From contig CAVYTO010000001.1 of NCBI GenBank assembly GCA_963771505.1, positions 868,001 through 932,000 on the forward strand: a stretch of DNA of 64,000 nucleotides, written 5' to 3'. Positions 42,080 through 50,843 of the stretch are shown here, piece by piece (within the stretch, counting starts at the first letter, position 1; every line of letters begins with the position of its first letter). Under the pieces are notes generated by a model. That model was not told the origin of the DNA. It searched no databases and saw nothing but the letters and a program-made list of their open reading frames with translations. This DNA is from JAJPHW01 sp963771505. GTDB lineage: Bacteria > Acidobacteriota > Terriglobia > Terriglobales > Acidobacteriaceae. The position numbers were made by a program, and so were the translations under genes.

Positions 42080-43696
42080 CTAGTTGCTCGCAACCAATTG
42101 ACGGGCTTGCGCAAGTTCCGGACGCGAGGAATTTGACCCCGCACACGATTTGATCAACTGGGCAAAATAGGCGTTGGCTTTGTCATCTTTGTGGGCGAGT
42201 TGCGCTGCATGGGCTGCACCATACAAACCATTGAACCGCCCCGGATTAAAAATCAGGTCTGTCTCGTATTCTCCCAAAGCTTCTTCCGCATGGTTCGAAT
42301 CCATCAGCATCTCCGCCAGCATTTCCCGCGCGGGAATGTCGCCGACTTCGTCACCCTGGGTTTCTTCTTTCTCGGCCAGCGTGCGCAAGAGCCTGGCAGC
42401 CTCCTCGTTTCTGCCTTCAGCATGGTCGATCCATGCCAACGCTTCCTGACGGGAATCGGCCACGCCTTCTGCCAGGTCATTCTTTTTCTCTTTTACTAAC
42501 GCTTCGTGGATTGAATCGATTTCCGCGACATCCTTGTGCGCCTGCGCCAGATTGCCGGACCGCGCCGCGCCAATCGCACGCGCCCAATAAGTGATCGCCC
42601 GTTCTGCCGGTGTCGCGCCTGACGCGGGTTGCAGTGAGGCCGCATCCTGCCAGTGATGCATTTCTAAAGCGATTCGTGCTGGGAACTCGGAAATCGAATA
42701 CGAGCGCGGGTCGTATCCGACTCCAAAGGTCTCATGCTTGGTCGGCATGGCTTTCACTTCATCCACAACTCCCTGCGCCTCAGCTTCCCGGCCAGATTGC
42801 AGGTATGCGTAGACGAGAAAATCCATGGCATGAAACTGATGGCCTTCCCCTCCCATGTGCATCGCCGCGGTCTTCCGCGTGGCGGCAATCGAAGCAAGGT
42901 TGGACTTGATGTCGTCCTGCCAGAGACCCAACCGAGCAAATATATGCGATGGCATATGCAGCGCGTGCGGCGCGGACGGCGCAATCTCAGCGTATCGCCG
43001 GGCCGCAGGTAAGCCAAGCTGGGCAAGCTGTGGCTTGTCGTAGCTGTGAATCAGATAGTGCGCCACGCCAGGATGGTCGGGGACCTTGGCGAATAAAACT
43101 TCGAGAATAGAAGCAGCTTTCTTGCGGTTGGCGAAAGTTGTGTCGTGCTCGGGTTCTGACGCAAGCAGCGACAAAGCATAGAATACCGCGGCCTCCAAGT
43201 CATCCGGATAACGCTGGTACACGGTTTCCATCGCGTCTGAATAGGCGGTCGCGCGCGCATGATGGTCTAACTTTTTAGAATTCCCGTAAAACTGATCGAG
43301 GGCGGCAATGTAATCCCGTTCCCGGGCTGTCGCTGCATGCAGCGATTCGGCTTTTTTCAATTCTTCCTGGCCGTGCGCGATTACCTTCTCATCGGGCTCA
43401 TTCCAAAGCTGGTGCCACAGTCCCATGGCGATGCCCCAATGCGCCATCGCACAGTGCGGATCTTCCCTGACAATCTGCTCGAACTGCTTTTCCACTTCGT
43501 CATACCAGAACGAATGCAGCAGGGCGACTCCGCGCTCAAACGGCGCTTGCACCTTCGCGTCACAGGAAACCACGAAATGTACGGTTCCGAGCTGGCTGGT
43601 CGTCAAATCTTCATGATGTTGGGCATCATGTGCTCCGTCGTCGGCAAATGCCGTGACGGCTGCCAGCAGTGTGCAAACGCACCAGAAAGTTTTCAT
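42080..43696 (-). CDS. Secreted tetratricopeptide-repeat protein
   Basis: A 538-residue exported protein (signal MKTFWCVCTLLAAVTAFA). It contains several TPR-like units: ERGVALLHSFWYDEVEKQFE, AHWGIAMGLWHQLW, HYLIHSYDKPQLAQLGLPAA, YWARAIGAARSGNLAQAHKD and LGEYETDLIFNPGRFNGLYG. The HxPSHIFARLG stretch recurs in a broad family of periplasmic TPR proteins of unknown function. It is likely a protein-interaction scaffold. It lies 15 bases upstream of the GT2 gene. Confidence 0.8.
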   Translation of the reverse strand: MKTFWCVCTLLAAVTAFADDGAHDAQHHEDLTTSQLGTVHFVVSCDAKVQAPFERGVALLHSFWYDEVEKQFEQIVREDPHCAMAHWGIAMGLWHQLWNEPDEKVIAHGQEELKKAESLHAATARERDYIAALDQFYGNSKKLDHHARATAYSDAMETVYQRYPDDLEAAVFYALSLLASEPEHDTTFANRKKAASILEVLFAKVPDHPGVAHYLIHSYDKPQLAQLGLPAARRYAEIAPSAPHALHMPSHIFARLGLWQDDIKSNLASIAATRKTAAMHMGGEGHQFHAMDFLVYAYLQSGREAEAQGVVDEVKAMPTKHETFGVGYDPRSYSISEFPARIALEMHHWQDAASLQPASGATPAERAITYWARAIGAARSGNLAQAHKDVAEIDSIHEALVKEKKNDLAEGVADSRQEALAWIDHAEGRNEEAARLLRTLAEKEETQGDEVGDIPAREMLAEMLMDSNHAEEALGEYETDLIFNPGRFNGLYGAAHAAQLAHKDDKANAYFAQLIKSCAGSNSSRPELAQARQLVASN

Positions 43697-43756
43697 GGGA
43701 ATGCCTCGCAGCGAGTCTAATCCGCGCGGCTTTTGGGGTCAATTCGTGAAGACCGG

Positions 43757-44035
43757 CTACTGCAGCCGGAACCGCTCGTTCATCATTCTTTGCAGGCGCG
43801 GCTTGTAGATCAAATCAAACGCCAGCTCTTTATCCGGAAACATCGCCAACGCTGCCCGTCGAGCGCCTGCCGCCAGTTCGGCCGCTTCTTCCACCGTCAA
43901 GTTCGGATCCTGGCCGATCACCGACAGCACCATCGACATCATCGTCTGCAAGCGCCGAATGTTCTTCGCTTCCGTCTGCGCTTCACTTAAATCCCTAACA
44001 GGAGGAGCCATCTCGATTTGTGGCCGATTTTCCAT
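43757..44035 (-). CDS. Small hypothetical protein
   Basis: A 92-residue, soluble, mostly helical protein. Recognisable stretches are AKNIRRLQTMMSMVLSVIGQ, LTVEEAAELAAGARRAALAM and LIYKPRLQRMMNERF. I do not know the family. The amino-acid make-up and codon use are those of a real gene, and no overlapping frame competes. Confidence 0.6.
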   Translation of the reverse strand: MENRPQIEMAPPVRDLSEAQTEAKNIRRLQTMMSMVLSVIGQDPNLTVEEAAELAAGARRAALAMFPDKELAFDLIYKPRLQRMMNERFRLQ

Positions 44036-44201
44036 AGTATTTTGATGTCAGCCAAATGCGCGGGGTTGCGGGTGGGCCTGCCTTACAATCTTCTCGCCGG
44101 AACTAATCCCGACGCAATAGCTCGGTCGTGCCACCGCGACGCCCGAAGCGCAGGCAGGTTAAAATCGTTAGAATCAAACAGTAACCAACGGAGACCGATC
44201 A

Positions 44202-44486
44202 ATGAGTGATGTCATCCCTGAAGTTTCGCCCCTCCCCAATGAAGAACTCGTTAAGGTGCTGGATACCGAGCAGGAGTCCGAAGCCCTCGTCGTGCGCGGA
44301 CTGCTTGAGTCTGCAGGCATCGACGCCGACATCACTTCGCTCGACGCCCAGCAGGACGTGCTTCCCGGAGTTGGCGGCAGCGTGATCCTGGTTCGTTCGG
44401 AAGACGCTGAGAGAGCGCGCACCGTGATCGAAGAATATCGCCGCGCGCCCGCGCCAGGGGACGTTACCGAAGCTCCGGAAGTTTAG
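44202..44486 (+). CDS. DUF2007-type small protein
   Basis: A 94-residue protein with the DUF2007 pattern: ELVKVLDTEQESEALVVRGL, LLESAGIDADI, and a C-terminal SVILVRSEDAERARTVIEEY. The family is sometimes called putative signal-transducing protein; its role is not established. CGGAGA precedes the ATG. Its last 23 bases overlap the convergent comEC gene. Confidence 0.75.
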   Translation: MSDVIPEVSPLPNEELVKVLDTEQESEALVVRGLLESAGIDADITSLDAQQDVLPGVGGSVILVRSEDAERARTVIEEYRRAPAPGDVTEAPEV

Positions 44487-47016
44487 CGGTCACGCGTTTG
44501 CCGTCCAGATAAAAGCTTACCGCCCCGCTCAAGTCGGTGCGGTAGGTTCGCACTCCGTCATCCTCAAGCCGCTCAAGTACATCGCGTCGAGGATGGCCGT
44601 ACACGTTTCTCGACCCAACCGATATCACCGCGAACCCAGGGTGGACCGCGCGAAGCAATTCTGGAATCGTCGAGGTGCTGCTGCCGTGATGCCCGATCTT
44701 AAGCAGGTCCGCCTGCGGGTTCTCGTCCACGAGATGTTCCTCGGTTGCGCGCTCCGCGTCCCCTTCCAGTAAGGCGGAAGTCTTGCGGTAGGAAATCTTC
44801 AACACCAGGGATTCGTCGTTGCGGCCACGCTGGAGTCCAAGATCAATCGGGGGCGCAAGTACGCGAATCGCCGCTCCATCGATCTGTAGTTGACCGCCTT
44901 CGCGTCTTTCTGTCACTGGGATTCCCAAAGCTGCCGCCTCGCCTAGCAATTGCCGAAGCTCCGGGGTATGAGCGTCTACCCCGAGCCACAATTCTTTCGG
45001 ACGAAAATTTCGTAGTACAGCCGCCATTCCGCCCATGTGGTCGGCATGCGCATGGGTCAGTGCAACGTAGTCCAGATGCGAGATTCCGCGCTCCCAGAGA
45101 TACGGGGAAACTACATCCTCGCCCATGTCGAGTTCGGAGTGGACCCATCCGGGCAGACCTCCAGCATCTACCAACAAAGTATGGCCCTCAGGAAATACGA
45201 TCAGGATTGAATCTCCCTGACCCACGTCGATCGCGGTGACTTCTAGTGTTCCGCTCCGAAAATCTCTATGTATTGGAACGACAGAAATCAACAGCGCGCT
45301 GGCTGCCAGGGCGCCTATGCCGAACGCCGCCAGCCCAGCGTGTCGCCGAACCAGTGCCATCGCCAAAGCCAGCGACGCACAGGCCACAACCGCAACAACG
45401 ACGGACGGCATAGCCACACGCGCATCGGCGAGAGCCAGTGCACCCAACCCGTGCACGGTGCCGAGGATTCCATTCAGCGCAAACCCTGCCACCGTCGCCG
45501 GAAGCTTAGAAAGCGGCATCCACGCAAAACTCAGGCTGAGAGCTGCGATGGCGGCAGGCATGAGCAATTCCAGCAGCGGGATGACCAACAGATTTGCCGG
45601 CAGCGCCATAATCGTGACGCGATGGAAATATGCAGCCATTGGAAGCGCGAGTCCGACCTGCAACAGCAGCGAGACCGTGATCAGACTGACCGTCCCAAAA
45701 ACAATCCGGCAAGCGAGTTTCACGATCAATCCAGAAAATCGAAGACCGGCGAATCGCGATAGCCGTCCGATGACCAGCCTCAGATCGAGACGGAACTGTG
45801 CAACATGTGGCGGAAGATATGCGTCGTAGCGAAGCGCGGCCAAATCCCGCAGGCCGCGGGAATACGGAACAACCGTTCTCTCAAGCAGAGGAATGCCGAT
45901 CGCAGCCACAATCCATACGCACAAGAACGTCAGTTGAAAGCTGGCTCCGAAGAGTGCTCTGGGGCCGGCGATCATCACGACCAAAGCCGCAAACCCGATC
46001 GCATTCAGCATTGATCTTGCGCGAAAAAGTAACCGTGCCCCTAGATACGACGCAAGCATTAGTGTGGCCCGCCAAATCGGCGAACCTAGGTCGGTAAGAA
46101 TTGCATAACCGATCATCAATGTCACCGTAAGAAAACTGGCGGCGACCTCGTTAAACCGAAGCCGGCGGAAAAGCCAGAACGTCGAGAAGGCGAGAATCGT
46201 CACGTTCATGCCGGAAACAACGAGCACATGGTAAGTACCCGAACGCTGGAAATCCACCCGCGTTGGACGATTCAGAAACGCTTGTTCGCCCACGACGACT
46301 GCATCCATCAATCCTGCTTCGGGCGCGGGCCAGAGGGCATGGACTTGTTCAAGCAGACGTCTGTGCAAGCGTGAACGCCAGGCTTCAAAACGTGACCCGG
46401 CAAATCCCGGCAACACTTGGACGGCTTCAGCCTTGGTCGAAGCCAGAGCCTGGATGCCTTCGTCTCGCAGGTATCCGGCGTAGTCGAACGCTCCGGGATT
46501 TCGGTAGTTCCGCGGCGAAACCAGCTTGGCGGCGAATCGCAAACGTTCGCCATAGTGCAGGATCTGCGCATCCGCTCGACCATAGACGGTGAGTCGCACG
46601 CCGCAATGCAGAGGCTCGACCTTGCCGGAGTCTTCGATCTGCTCGGTTTCGACTTCGATGCGCTGTTCGGCGTCACCATGATCTCCGGCGCGCAGCTCGC
46701 CTTCCTTGGTGACGCGCGCGTTGACCATCACCTCGTTGCCAGCCGGAAAGTAGTTCAGGTCGGCTCGAGGGTTGCTAACTTGGATGGTTAGTGCCCCGAG
46801 GACAAACAGAATCGACCACGCGAGCGGAATAGCAAAGTAAAACCGCCGTCTGACGAAGTACGCAACCGCAAGAGAAAAGACTACCGCCGCTGTAACCCAC
46901 CACAGCGGAGGCCGCCAGATGTACTGCCCTGTTAACAAGCCCGACGCGAACGCGACCGCCGCCCATAAGAGAGGAGCGCGTTCCGCCGCGATGCGCGCAT
47001 GGGACAGCGAAGTCAC
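44464..47016 (-). CDS. comEC: ComEC/Rec2 family DNA-uptake channel
   Basis: An 850-residue inner-membrane protein. It has an N-terminal DUF4131 region, a competence domain with many helices (SGTYHVLVVSGMNVTILAFS is the hallmark), and a C-terminal metallo-beta-lactamase-like domain: VTAIDVGQGDSILIVFPEGH, LTHAHADHMGGMAAVL and LLKIGHHGSSTSTIPEL. ComEC moves one DNA strand across the inner membrane in transformation; the C-terminal domain may cut the other strand. No pilus or other com genes are near. It is last in a five-gene reverse-strand group. Confidence 0.95.
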   Translation of the reverse strand: MTSLSHARIAAERAPLLWAAVAFASGLLTGQYIWRPPLWWVTAAVVFSLAVAYFVRRRFYFAIPLAWSILFVLGALTIQVSNPRADLNYFPAGNEVMVNARVTKEGELRAGDHGDAEQRIEVETEQIEDSGKVEPLHCGVRLTVYGRADAQILHYGERLRFAAKLVSPRNYRNPGAFDYAGYLRDEGIQALASTKAEAVQVLPGFAGSRFEAWRSRLHRRLLEQVHALWPAPEAGLMDAVVVGEQAFLNRPTRVDFQRSGTYHVLVVSGMNVTILAFSTFWLFRRLRFNEVAASFLTVTLMIGYAILTDLGSPIWRATLMLASYLGARLLFRARSMLNAIGFAALVVMIAGPRALFGASFQLTFLCVWIVAAIGIPLLERTVVPYSRGLRDLAALRYDAYLPPHVAQFRLDLRLVIGRLSRFAGLRFSGLIVKLACRIVFGTVSLITVSLLLQVGLALPMAAYFHRVTIMALPANLLVIPLLELLMPAAIAALSLSFAWMPLSKLPATVAGFALNGILGTVHGLGALALADARVAMPSVVVAVVACASLALAMALVRRHAGLAAFGIGALAASALLISVVPIHRDFRSGTLEVTAIDVGQGDSILIVFPEGHTLLVDAGGLPGWVHSELDMGEDVVSPYLWERGISHLDYVALTHAHADHMGGMAAVLRNFRPKELWLGVDAHTPELRQLLGEAAALGIPVTERREGGQLQIDGAAIRVLAPPIDLGLQRGRNDESLVLKISYRKTSALLEGDAERATEEHLVDENPQADLLKIGHHGSSTSTIPELLRAVHPGFAVISVGSRNVYGHPRRDVLERLEDDGVRTYRTDLSGAVSFYLDGKRVTAKLPELR

Positions 47017-47043
47017 AACCGGTGCATCGAAGGCGTACGAAAA

Positions 47044-48357
47044 CTATGCGGACAGGTGGAACACGCTCTCGATGTGATAAGTCTGGGGGAAGAGATCGAT
47101 CAGATGCGCTTGATCGATGCGATATCCCAATCCGAGCAATCCGGCGAGATCCCGTGCCAGAGTGGCCGGATCGCAGGAAACATACACCACCCGCAGAGAT
47201 CGCATTTTTCCCAAAGCCTTCACGACTTTTTCTCCCAACCCTGCGCGCGGAGGATCGACCACTACAAAATCCGGGGTCGATTTTCTCGCATCCGCAAGAT
47301 AGCGTTCCGTCGTAGCTCGCACTGCCTTCACGTTTGCGGGTGAATTGTAGAGCAGATCAGCGTAGGAAGTCGGTGACGTCTCAACCGCAGTCACCTGTGC
47401 AAAAGTTCTGGCTAGCGCCGAAGAAAACAGGCCCACCCCGGCAAACAAATCTAGGGCGAAAGTCCCTTTTTGGCCGGCGGTAACCAGCGAAACTAATTTT
47501 TCTGCCAAATACCTGTTCACTTGAAAAAACGACCCCGCGCTGACGCGATATTTCGATCCCACGACCGAATAAAAAAGTTCAGCAGCGCCCGTCGTGACGA
47601 CCGCCTCTGGAGCGGTTGCCATTCCATGCTTTCCTCTTTCGCTGAGAAACGCGGCCACGCCAGCAACTTCGGGCATCAAGTTCTTGAAATCCTCGGTCCA
47701 CTGCCGCATCATCGCTCTTGGGGTTTGCGCGGCGAAGTGCCCCGCCAGGACGAGGCTAACGTCGCCTTCTCCGGTCGCCAGCTCGATCTCGTCGATGCTG
47801 GCGGGAAGCTTGCCAGATTTTCCCGCTTCCCACAAGGCGGCGATTCCTCGATTGATTAACGGCGAGCTGATAGGACATCGTTCCACGGCGATCAGATCGT
47901 TTGAATTCAGGCGATGGAATCCCAGGGCAAAAGCTGGAGCGAACTGCAGCTTGACCCGCGCACGATTGCGATAATTCCACGGCTGCGCCGACCACATTTG
48001 CAGCTCGCAATCCAGTTCAAGCTTCGCGATGCGCCGCAAATTTTCTCGCAGGATCGCCGCCTTCATCTCCAACTGGTGCGAGTAGTCTGCATGCTGGTAG
48101 TGGCAGCCGCCGCATCGCCCGAAATAAGGACACTCCGGTTGAACCCGATGCGCCGAAGCGCGAATTATCTCGTCCGCACGCGCACGCACAAAGCCTTTTT
48201 TCTGCTCAACCACGGTCGCGGACACCACTTCGCCTTCCAGCACGAACGGCACGAACACAGCCGTGCCGTGGCCTGATTCATCCGCGGGAAGTCTTCCAAA
48301 GCCGTCGCCGCCGTAGACCACCTTTTCAATCGAAATGGATAAAGAATTCGACATCAC
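47044..48357 (-). CDS. TrmA/RumA-family RNA (uracil-5-)-methyltransferase
   Basis: A 437-residue enzyme with an N-terminal TRAM domain (ISIEKVVYGGDGFGRL), the iron-sulfur cysteine motif CPYFGRCGGCHYQ, and a SAM methyltransferase domain with FALDLFAGVGLFSSALA, VVDPPRAGL and the catalytic cysteine VSCDPATLARD. It methylates uracil in 23S rRNA or tRNA (RlmD/RlmC type). Start ATG 48357 overlaps the preceding gene. Confidence 0.9.
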   Translation of the reverse strand: MMSNSLSISIEKVVYGGDGFGRLPADESGHGTAVFVPFVLEGEVVSATVVEQKKGFVRARADEIIRASAHRVQPECPYFGRCGGCHYQHADYSHQLEMKAAILRENLRRIAKLELDCELQMWSAQPWNYRNRARVKLQFAPAFALGFHRLNSNDLIAVERCPISSPLINRGIAALWEAGKSGKLPASIDEIELATGEGDVSLVLAGHFAAQTPRAMMRQWTEDFKNLMPEVAGVAAFLSERGKHGMATAPEAVVTTGAAELFYSVVGSKYRVSAGSFFQVNRYLAEKLVSLVTAGQKGTFALDLFAGVGLFSSALARTFAQVTAVETSPTSYADLLYNSPANVKAVRATTERYLADARKSTPDFVVVDPPRAGLGEKVVKALGKMRSLRVVYVSCDPATLARDLAGLLGLGYRIDQAHLIDLFPQTYHIESVFHLSA

Positions 48358-49064
48358 ATATAGAAGAGGCTCAACCGGGACAGCCCATACATTTCCAGCA
48401 GCCGCTTATTCAGGAATTGCTTCTGCAGTTGCTCGGCCTGCCCGCTGGGAACTTTGCTTCTGTAGGGAGACAGAGCGCGATCCGCTTCTCCGCGTACCTG
48501 CACAAGTTGCGAATCGGGAGTGACCGTCATCAGCACTGTAAAAAGTTTTTCCTCAAGAATGGTCAGGTGCCGTTCCAAATCTTCCAGTCGTTGGCTGGGA
48601 GCGGCTTCGAGCTTGTCTGCCAATTCAAGCAGTGTCGAGGCCACGTCGCCGGCAATCGTTTGCGCGGCGATCCCAGCTTTTTCTGGCAAATGCGACGATT
48701 TCAGGCTCGCGGCATTTCGCCGTAAAAACGCGATGATTTCGGAAGAGTCAAATCCACTTGGCCGCGAAGTCACGTCCGCGGTTTCATTCGATACCCCCAC
48801 CACGGCTTCCTTCATTTCTTCAGCTGCAGACAAAACTTCCTGGGCGCAATAGGCGAGGCTATTCACTTTGCGGGATTTCGATGGCTTCTGATCGTACTTA
48901 TCGAATGCCGCGTCGATTCCGCGCATCGCGGCTTCTAAAGGGATGCCCGCATCTTTCCAGGTTTCGATCAAGGCCCAGTCCAGCGTGGAAAGTAACAGCG
49001 TTCCGCCTCGTCTACGCTGGAAAGCTTCTTCAATTTCAGTGAAATAATTGAAATAATTTTCCAC
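48354..49064 (-). CDS. Hypothetical protein between coaX and the RNA methyltransferase
   Basis: A 236-residue soluble, mainly helical protein: FNYFTEIEEAFQRRRGGTLL at the N-terminus with LSTLDWALIETWKDAGIPLE, then LERHLTILEEKLFTVLMTVT and QKQFLNKRLLEMYGLSRLSL at the end. I do not recognise the family. It starts 2 bases after coaX and overlaps the methyltransferase by four bases, so it is translated with them. The context suggests a housekeeping task, without showing which. Confidence 0.7.
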   Translation of the reverse strand: MENYFNYFTEIEEAFQRRRGGTLLLSTLDWALIETWKDAGIPLEAAMRGIDAAFDKYDQKPSKSRKVNSLAYCAQEVLSAAEEMKEAVVGVSNETADVTSRPSGFDSSEIIAFLRRNAASLKSSHLPEKAGIAAQTIAGDVASTLLELADKLEAAPSQRLEDLERHLTILEEKLFTVLMTVTPDSQLVQVRGEADRALSPYRSKVPSGQAEQLQKQFLNKRLLEMYGLSRLSLFYM

Positions 49065-49066
49065 GG

Positions 49067-49918
49067 CTAGCGCGGCCGGACTTTTGCGGGCTTGCGCACT
49101 TCAGCGCGGGTCTTATCTGCATCGGGACCGGCTAGGATATTCCGCTCCCAGATCATCCTCAACCCATCCAGCGTTAAAAAATCGTCCACGTGTTGGATGT
49201 ATTTAGAACCGGGCCCGATCAGTGACGCCAGCCCGCCCGTCGCGATTACATGGGTCTGCTTGCCCAGTTCTTCAATCAGCCGCTCAAGAATTCCGTCAAC
49301 CAGGCCCAGATACCCGTAATAAAGACCAGATTGCAAACTTGCGACGGTGTTCGTGCCGATGACCTTCGCCGGCTTTCGGATTTCTACCCGCTGCAATCGC
49401 GCGGTGCGTCCAAAAAGCGCTTCGGCGGAAATCCTGATGCCGGGGCAAATCACGCCCCCTTGGTATTCGCCTTTTGCCGTCACGCAATCGAACGTCGTGG
49501 CCGTGCCGAAATCCACTGAGATACAAGGGCCGCCGTACTTCTCGAACGCGGCGACGGAATTCACAATCCGGTCGGCCCCGACTTCCGCGGGATTTTCATA
49601 CAACACGGGCATCCCCGTTTTTATCCCGGGACCAATAAACAGCGGCTTGGTTTTGAAGTATCTCTCGCAGACCTGGCGGAGGGTCGAATCCAGCGGGGGC
49701 ACCACCGAAGAAATCACTATGCCGTGAATCTCGTCGGCTTTCACGCCGTCCATCGAAAACAAGTTGCGGAACAGCACGCCGTATTCGTCCACGGTATGAC
49801 TCGCGATGGTGGCGACGCGCCAGTTCGCGATCAACTGATCGTATCGCGAAGCCGCATTCGATTTCGCGAACACGCCCAGCACCGTATTTGTGTTGCCGAC
49901 ATCCAGGACTAGCAGCAT
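49067..49918 (-). CDS. coaX: Type III pantothenate kinase
   Basis: A 283-residue ASKHA-fold kinase that phosphorylates pantothenate, first step of coenzyme A synthesis. Motifs: LLVLDVGNTNTVLGVF (phosphate loop), GADRIVNSVAAFEKYGGPCI and SVDFGTATTFDCV (catalytic Asp region), GGVICPGIRISAEALF and ATGGLASLI. It complements panB and panC, found about 20 kb away. It lies 13 bases after birA. Confidence 0.95.
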   Translation of the reverse strand: MLLVLDVGNTNTVLGVFAKSNAASRYDQLIANWRVATIASHTVDEYGVLFRNLFSMDGVKADEIHGIVISSVVPPLDSTLRQVCERYFKTKPLFIGPGIKTGMPVLYENPAEVGADRIVNSVAAFEKYGGPCISVDFGTATTFDCVTAKGEYQGGVICPGIRISAEALFGRTARLQRVEIRKPAKVIGTNTVASLQSGLYYGYLGLVDGILERLIEELGKQTHVIATGGLASLIGPGSKYIQHVDDFLTLDGLRMIWERNILAGPDADKTRAEVRKPAKVRPR

Positions 49919-49931
49919 GAAATATTTTCGC

Positions 49932-50714
49932 CTACCGCAGTCTCACGGTTCCGCTCAATACAGTGCGCAAGCCTTCTGCGGTTCGCACCTGCAAGAATCC
50001 GCGCGAGTCGAGCCCTTCCGTCACGCCTTCAAATTCACCGTTCTCTTCGATCCTGACGGCCCTGCCGCGCGTATAAGAAGACTGCGCTTCAAATCGCTCC
50101 AGAATCGAAGCCAGCGCAACGGGATTTTCGAGGATTTCGCGATATTCGCGATGCAAGGATTTTAGCAAAGCCCCGCACAACTCCACCCGAGACCATTCTG
50201 TACCGGTGGCCATTCGCAACGATGTCGCGGTTTTCTGCAAACCTGAAGGGAGTTGCGTCTGGTTCACGTTGATGCCAATGCCGACCACGATGTAATGCAC
50301 GCGAGTGACTTCGGCATTCATCTCGGTGAGAATGCCGCAAAATTTCTTGCCATCAATCAATAAGTCGTTCGGCCATTTCAGGTCAGGCTGAACGCGCGGA
50401 TCGATATGTTGTACTGCGGCATGCACAGACAATCCGGCGGCCAGTGACAGCGCAAGCGCATCCGACGGCGGAAGATTAGGACGCAATATCACCGAGCAAT
50501 AAATCCCCGCTGACCTTTCCGACTGCCATTGGTTTGCGCCGCGACCCCGGCCTGCGGTTTGCCGTTCGGCGATGAACACGCTGCCTTCGGGAGCGCCCTG
50601 CGACGCAGCCTCCATGGCAGCCACATTCGTCGACCCTATCTCGTCGAAGTGATGGACCGCCGTGGCGTCAGAAAATATCGTGCCAGCAAGCATTTCCGCT
50701 AATTGTTCAGGCAA
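49932..50714 (-). CDS. birA: Biotin-[acetyl-CoA-carboxylase] ligase
   Basis: A 260-residue ligase that activates biotin and attaches it to the carboxyl carrier protein. Motifs: FDEIGSTNVAAM, AERQTAGRGRGANQWQSE (biotinyl-AMP loop), LKWPNDLLIDGKKFCGIL and VVGIGINVNQ; a C-terminal SH3-like part follows. It lacks the N-terminal helix-turn-helix of E. coli BirA, so it should not repress transcription. Start is TTG 50714; an internal ATG at 50693 is possible. Confidence 0.9.
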   Translation of the reverse strand: MPEQLAEMLAGTIFSDATAVHHFDEIGSTNVAAMEAASQGAPEGSVFIAERQTAGRGRGANQWQSERSAGIYCSVILRPNLPPSDALALSLAAGLSVHAAVQHIDPRVQPDLKWPNDLLIDGKKFCGILTEMNAEVTRVHYIVVGIGINVNQTQLPSGLQKTATSLRMATGTEWSRVELCGALLKSLHREYREILENPVALASILERFEAQSSYTRGRAVRIEENGEFEGVTEGLDSRGFLQVRTAEGLRTVLSGTVRLR

Positions 50715-50843
50715 AAGCGGCTCGTGAAGAACATTGCGTGGCGCGGACGTCCTCGTTCGCGATCCGTCGCCAGTATCTCGACTTGTGTCTTCTGAAGCGA
50801 TGCAGAAATTATGCTGGAACCCGCCCCAAACAACAACGTGCGC

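Noticed and set aside
44090..44160. CCTGCC and GGCAGG pair upstream of the DUF2007 gene, considered as a riboswitch-like stem
   Set aside because: Only six bases pair over a long loop with no recognisable riboswitch core; it may be chance.
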